From contig NZ_CP036433.1 in the NCBI RefSeq assembly GCF_007751035.1, positions 9,405,001-9,469,000 of the forward strand: a stretch of DNA of 64,000 nt, given 5' to 3'. The translations under genes were made by a program, and so were the position numbers. Below the pieces are notes generated by a model that was not told where the DNA came from, searched no databases, and saw only the letters and a list, made by a program, of their open reading frames with translations. Positions 62,339 to 64,000 of the stretch are shown piece by piece (positions within the stretch are counted from its first letter, which is position 1; every line of letters begins with the position of its first letter). The DNA comes from Lignipirellula cremea. GTDB taxonomy: Bacteria; Planctomycetota; Planctomycetia; Pirellulales; Pirellulaceae.

Positions 62339-64000
62339 ATGCCTTCGAATCCCCCTGCCGCTCCGACTCGCCTGGTGGAAATGTCCTGGGATCCCATTAC
62401 GCGGATCGTCGGCAGCCTGGGCATTCATACGAAGATCGACTTCGCCAACCGGCAGGTCGCGGAGTGCCACAGCACCTCTTCGATTTTTCGCGGCTACAGC
62501 GTGTTCATGCGGGGCAAAGACCCGCGCGACGCCCACTTTATCACCAGCCGCATCTGCGGGATCTGCGGGGACAACCACGCCACCTGCGCTTGCTATGCGC
62601 AGAACATGGCGTTTGGCGTAAGGCCGCCGCGCCTGGCCGAATGGATCATCAACCTGGGCGAAGCGGCCGAGTACATGTTCGACCATAACCTGTATCAGGA
62701 TAACCTGGTCGGGGTCGACTACTGCGAGCAGATCGTCAAGGAAACGAACCCTGGCGTGCTGGTGCTGGCCGAAAACACGCCCGCCCCGCACGGCGATCTG
62801 CACGGCTATAAAACCATCGCCGACATCATGCGGGCGCTGAACCCCTTTACGGGTGCGCTCTACCGCGAAGCCCTGCACATGAGCCGTTTGACGCGGGAGA
62901 TGTTCTCGCTGATGGAAGGCCGCCATGTGCATCCTTCCCTGCTTTATCCGGGCGGCGTCGGCACAGTCGCCACGGTGCAGCTGTTTACCGATTACCTGGT
63001 GCGGCTGATGAAGTATGTGGAGTTTGTCAAAAGGATCGTCCCCCTGCACGACGACCTGTTTGACTTTTTCTACCAGGCGCTGCCCGGCTATGAAGCGGTC
63101 GGCCAAAGGCGGGTGATGATGGGTTGCTGGGGCTCTTTCAACGACCCCGAAGTGTGCGACTACACCTACGCCCGAATGGCCGAATGGGGCCGGGCCATGT
63201 ACGTCACCCCGGGCATTGTCGTCGACGGCAAGCTGGTTACGACCGATCTGGTCGACATCAACCTGGGCATGCGCATCATGCTGGGCAGCTCGTTCTATCA
63301 GGACTGGCAAGAGCAGGAGAAATTTGTCGACGTCGACCCGCTGGGAAATCCGGTCGACCAGCGACACCCTTGGAACCAGACCACCACGCCCCGCCCGCAG
63401 AAACGCAACTTTGACGACAAGTACACCTGGGTCATGTCGCCGCGGTGGTACGACAAAGAGCAAGGACAGAACCTGGCGCTGGATACGGGCGGCGGACCGC
63501 TGGCCCGGTTATGGATCACGGCCCTGGCCGGCAGGGTGAAATTCGGCACGATCGAAGCGACAGGAACCAGCGTGAAGATCGGGCTGCCGCGCACCACCGG
63601 CCTGCCGGAAACCGAGTTCGAATGGAAGATCCCGGCCTGGAGCAACACGATCGAACGGAACCGAGCGAGAACATACTTCCAAGCCTACTCCGCCGCCGCC
63701 GCCCTGTACTTTGTAGAACAGGCGCTGGCCGAAGTGCATGCGGGCCGCACCCGGACCGCGACCGAGTTCACCGTTCCCGAGAATGCGATCGGCTGCGGTT
63801 TCCACGAAGCGGTCCGCGGCGTGCTGTCGCACCATGTGGTGATCCGCGACGGCAAGATCGCCAACTACCACCCCTACCCGCCCACCTGCTGGAACGCCAG
63901 CCCGCGCGACTCCGAAGGGGTCCCCGGCCCCTACGAAGACGCCGTGCAGAATACGCCGCTGTTTGAAGAGAACAACGAAGCCGATTTCAAAGGCATCGAT
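62339..64000 (+). CDS. [NiFe]-hydrogenase large subunit (partial, C-terminus beyond window)
   Basis: 554 codons visible from ATG 62339; the frame is open at the window end. WDPITRIVGSLGIHTKIDF and RICGICGDNHATCA (C73, C76 with R71 and H80) form the N-terminal half of the NiFe-binding site. The C-terminal DPCxxC motif and the peptide removed by maturation lie outside. ENTPAPHGDLHGYKTIADIM, YPGGVGTVATVQLFTDYLVR and FGTIEATGTSVKIGLPRTTG are typical of the group 1h large subunit. It catalyses H2 oxidation at the NiFe centre. An ATG at 62381 (MSWDPITR) is a possible shorter start. Confidence 0.95.
   Translation, partial: MPSNPPAAPTRLVEMSWDPITRIVGSLGIHTKIDFANRQVAECHSTSSIFRGYSVFMRGKDPRDAHFITSRICGICGDNHATCACYAQNMAFGVRPPRLAEWIINLGEAAEYMFDHNLYQDNLVGVDYCEQIVKETNPGVLVLAENTPAPHGDLHGYKTIADIMRALNPFTGALYREALHMSRLTREMFSLMEGRHVHPSLLYPGGVGTVATVQLFTDYLVRLMKYVEFVKRIVPLHDDLFDFFYQALPGYEAVGQRRVMMGCWGSFNDPEVCDYTYARMAEWGRAMYVTPGIVVDGKLVTTDLVDINLGMRIMLGSSFYQDWQEQEKFVDVDPLGNPVDQRHPWNQTTTPRPQKRNFDDKYTWVMSPRWYDKEQGQNLALDTGGGPLARLWITALAGRVKFGTIEATGTSVKIGLPRTTGLPETEFEWKIPAWSNTIERNRARTYFQAYSAAAALYFVEQALAEVHAGRTRTATEFTVPENAIGCGFHEAVRGVLSHHVVIRDGKIANYHPYPPTCWNASPRDSEGVPGPYEDAVQNTPLFEENNEADFKGID

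Overview
The window is GC-rich bacterial DNA that reads as a planctomycete chromosome, probably of the Pirellulales. Markers are an adjacent DUF1549/DUF1553 c-type cytochrome protein and Tat-exported DUF1501 protein, a TIGR03067 protein, a lipoprotein sulfatase, an ECF sigma factor grouped with a Ser/Thr kinase, and many short secreted proteins without recognisable family. Genes on both strands are interleaved with AT-poor spacers rich in dispersed palindromic repeats. I saw no rRNA, tRNA, prophage or CRISPR.

Layout. 1-5.6 kb (minus): a likely signalling operon of an FHA protein, a membrane-anchored Ser/Thr kinase, a membrane protein, an ECF sigma factor and a small Cys/His protein cut by the window edge. 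5.7-9.4 kb: small and secreted proteins of unknown role and a VTT/DedA-type membrane protein. 9.5-12.9 kb: a 38-bp tandem array, then flgM, a Fur-family regulator and fliM. 12.9-22.7 kb: valS, citramalate synthase, a 30-residue membrane peptide gene, a sugar-nucleotide-type epimerase, a WYL regulator and a sulfatase. 22.9-35.6 kb: a large [NiFe]-hydrogenase maturation block, hypF-hypC-hypD-hypE-nifU-like-DUF5947-two unknown genes-protease-hypA-hypB, followed by an ECF nickel/cobalt uptake pair (cbiM/nikM and a fused cbiQ-cbiO). 35.7-43.1 kb: TIGR03067 protein, glycosyltransferase-like membrane protein, secreted protein, GH57 glucanotransferase, RRM protein. 43.7-50.0 kb: DUF1549/1553, DUF1501 and PhoX-like exported proteins. 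50.3-60.8 kb: RNase PH, TIM-barrel isomerase, M3-type peptidase, YqgE/AlgH, GH13 branching-type enzyme, coiled-coil lipoprotein, TfoX-C protein, DEAD-box helicase. 61.1 kb to the end: small subunit and incomplete large subunit of a [NiFe]-hydrogenase.

How the genes work together. The hydrogenase small subunit carries Cys-x-x-Asp where most carry Cys-x-x-Cys at the proximal cluster, the hallmark of the actinobacterial-type, O2-tolerant group 1h (formerly group 5) enzymes that can scavenge trace H2. Its maturation genes and a nickel importer lie 28 kb upstream, so about a quarter of the window serves one enzyme. Three proteins in that block (DUF5947, a 378-residue protein and a 110-residue protein) are translationally overlapped with the maturation genes but have no assigned function.

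The other strong signal is in the spacers: at least four families of dispersed palindromic elements, called here A (CTAG-bounded, 132-133 bp), B (long element with GGGCGCTCCTGCCC ends), C (GTAGCC arms) and D (twin hairpins with GTCGACTTTC). Family A sits inside one family B copy, family D sits inside another, and one family A copy has its inner arm amplified into six 38-bp tandem units.
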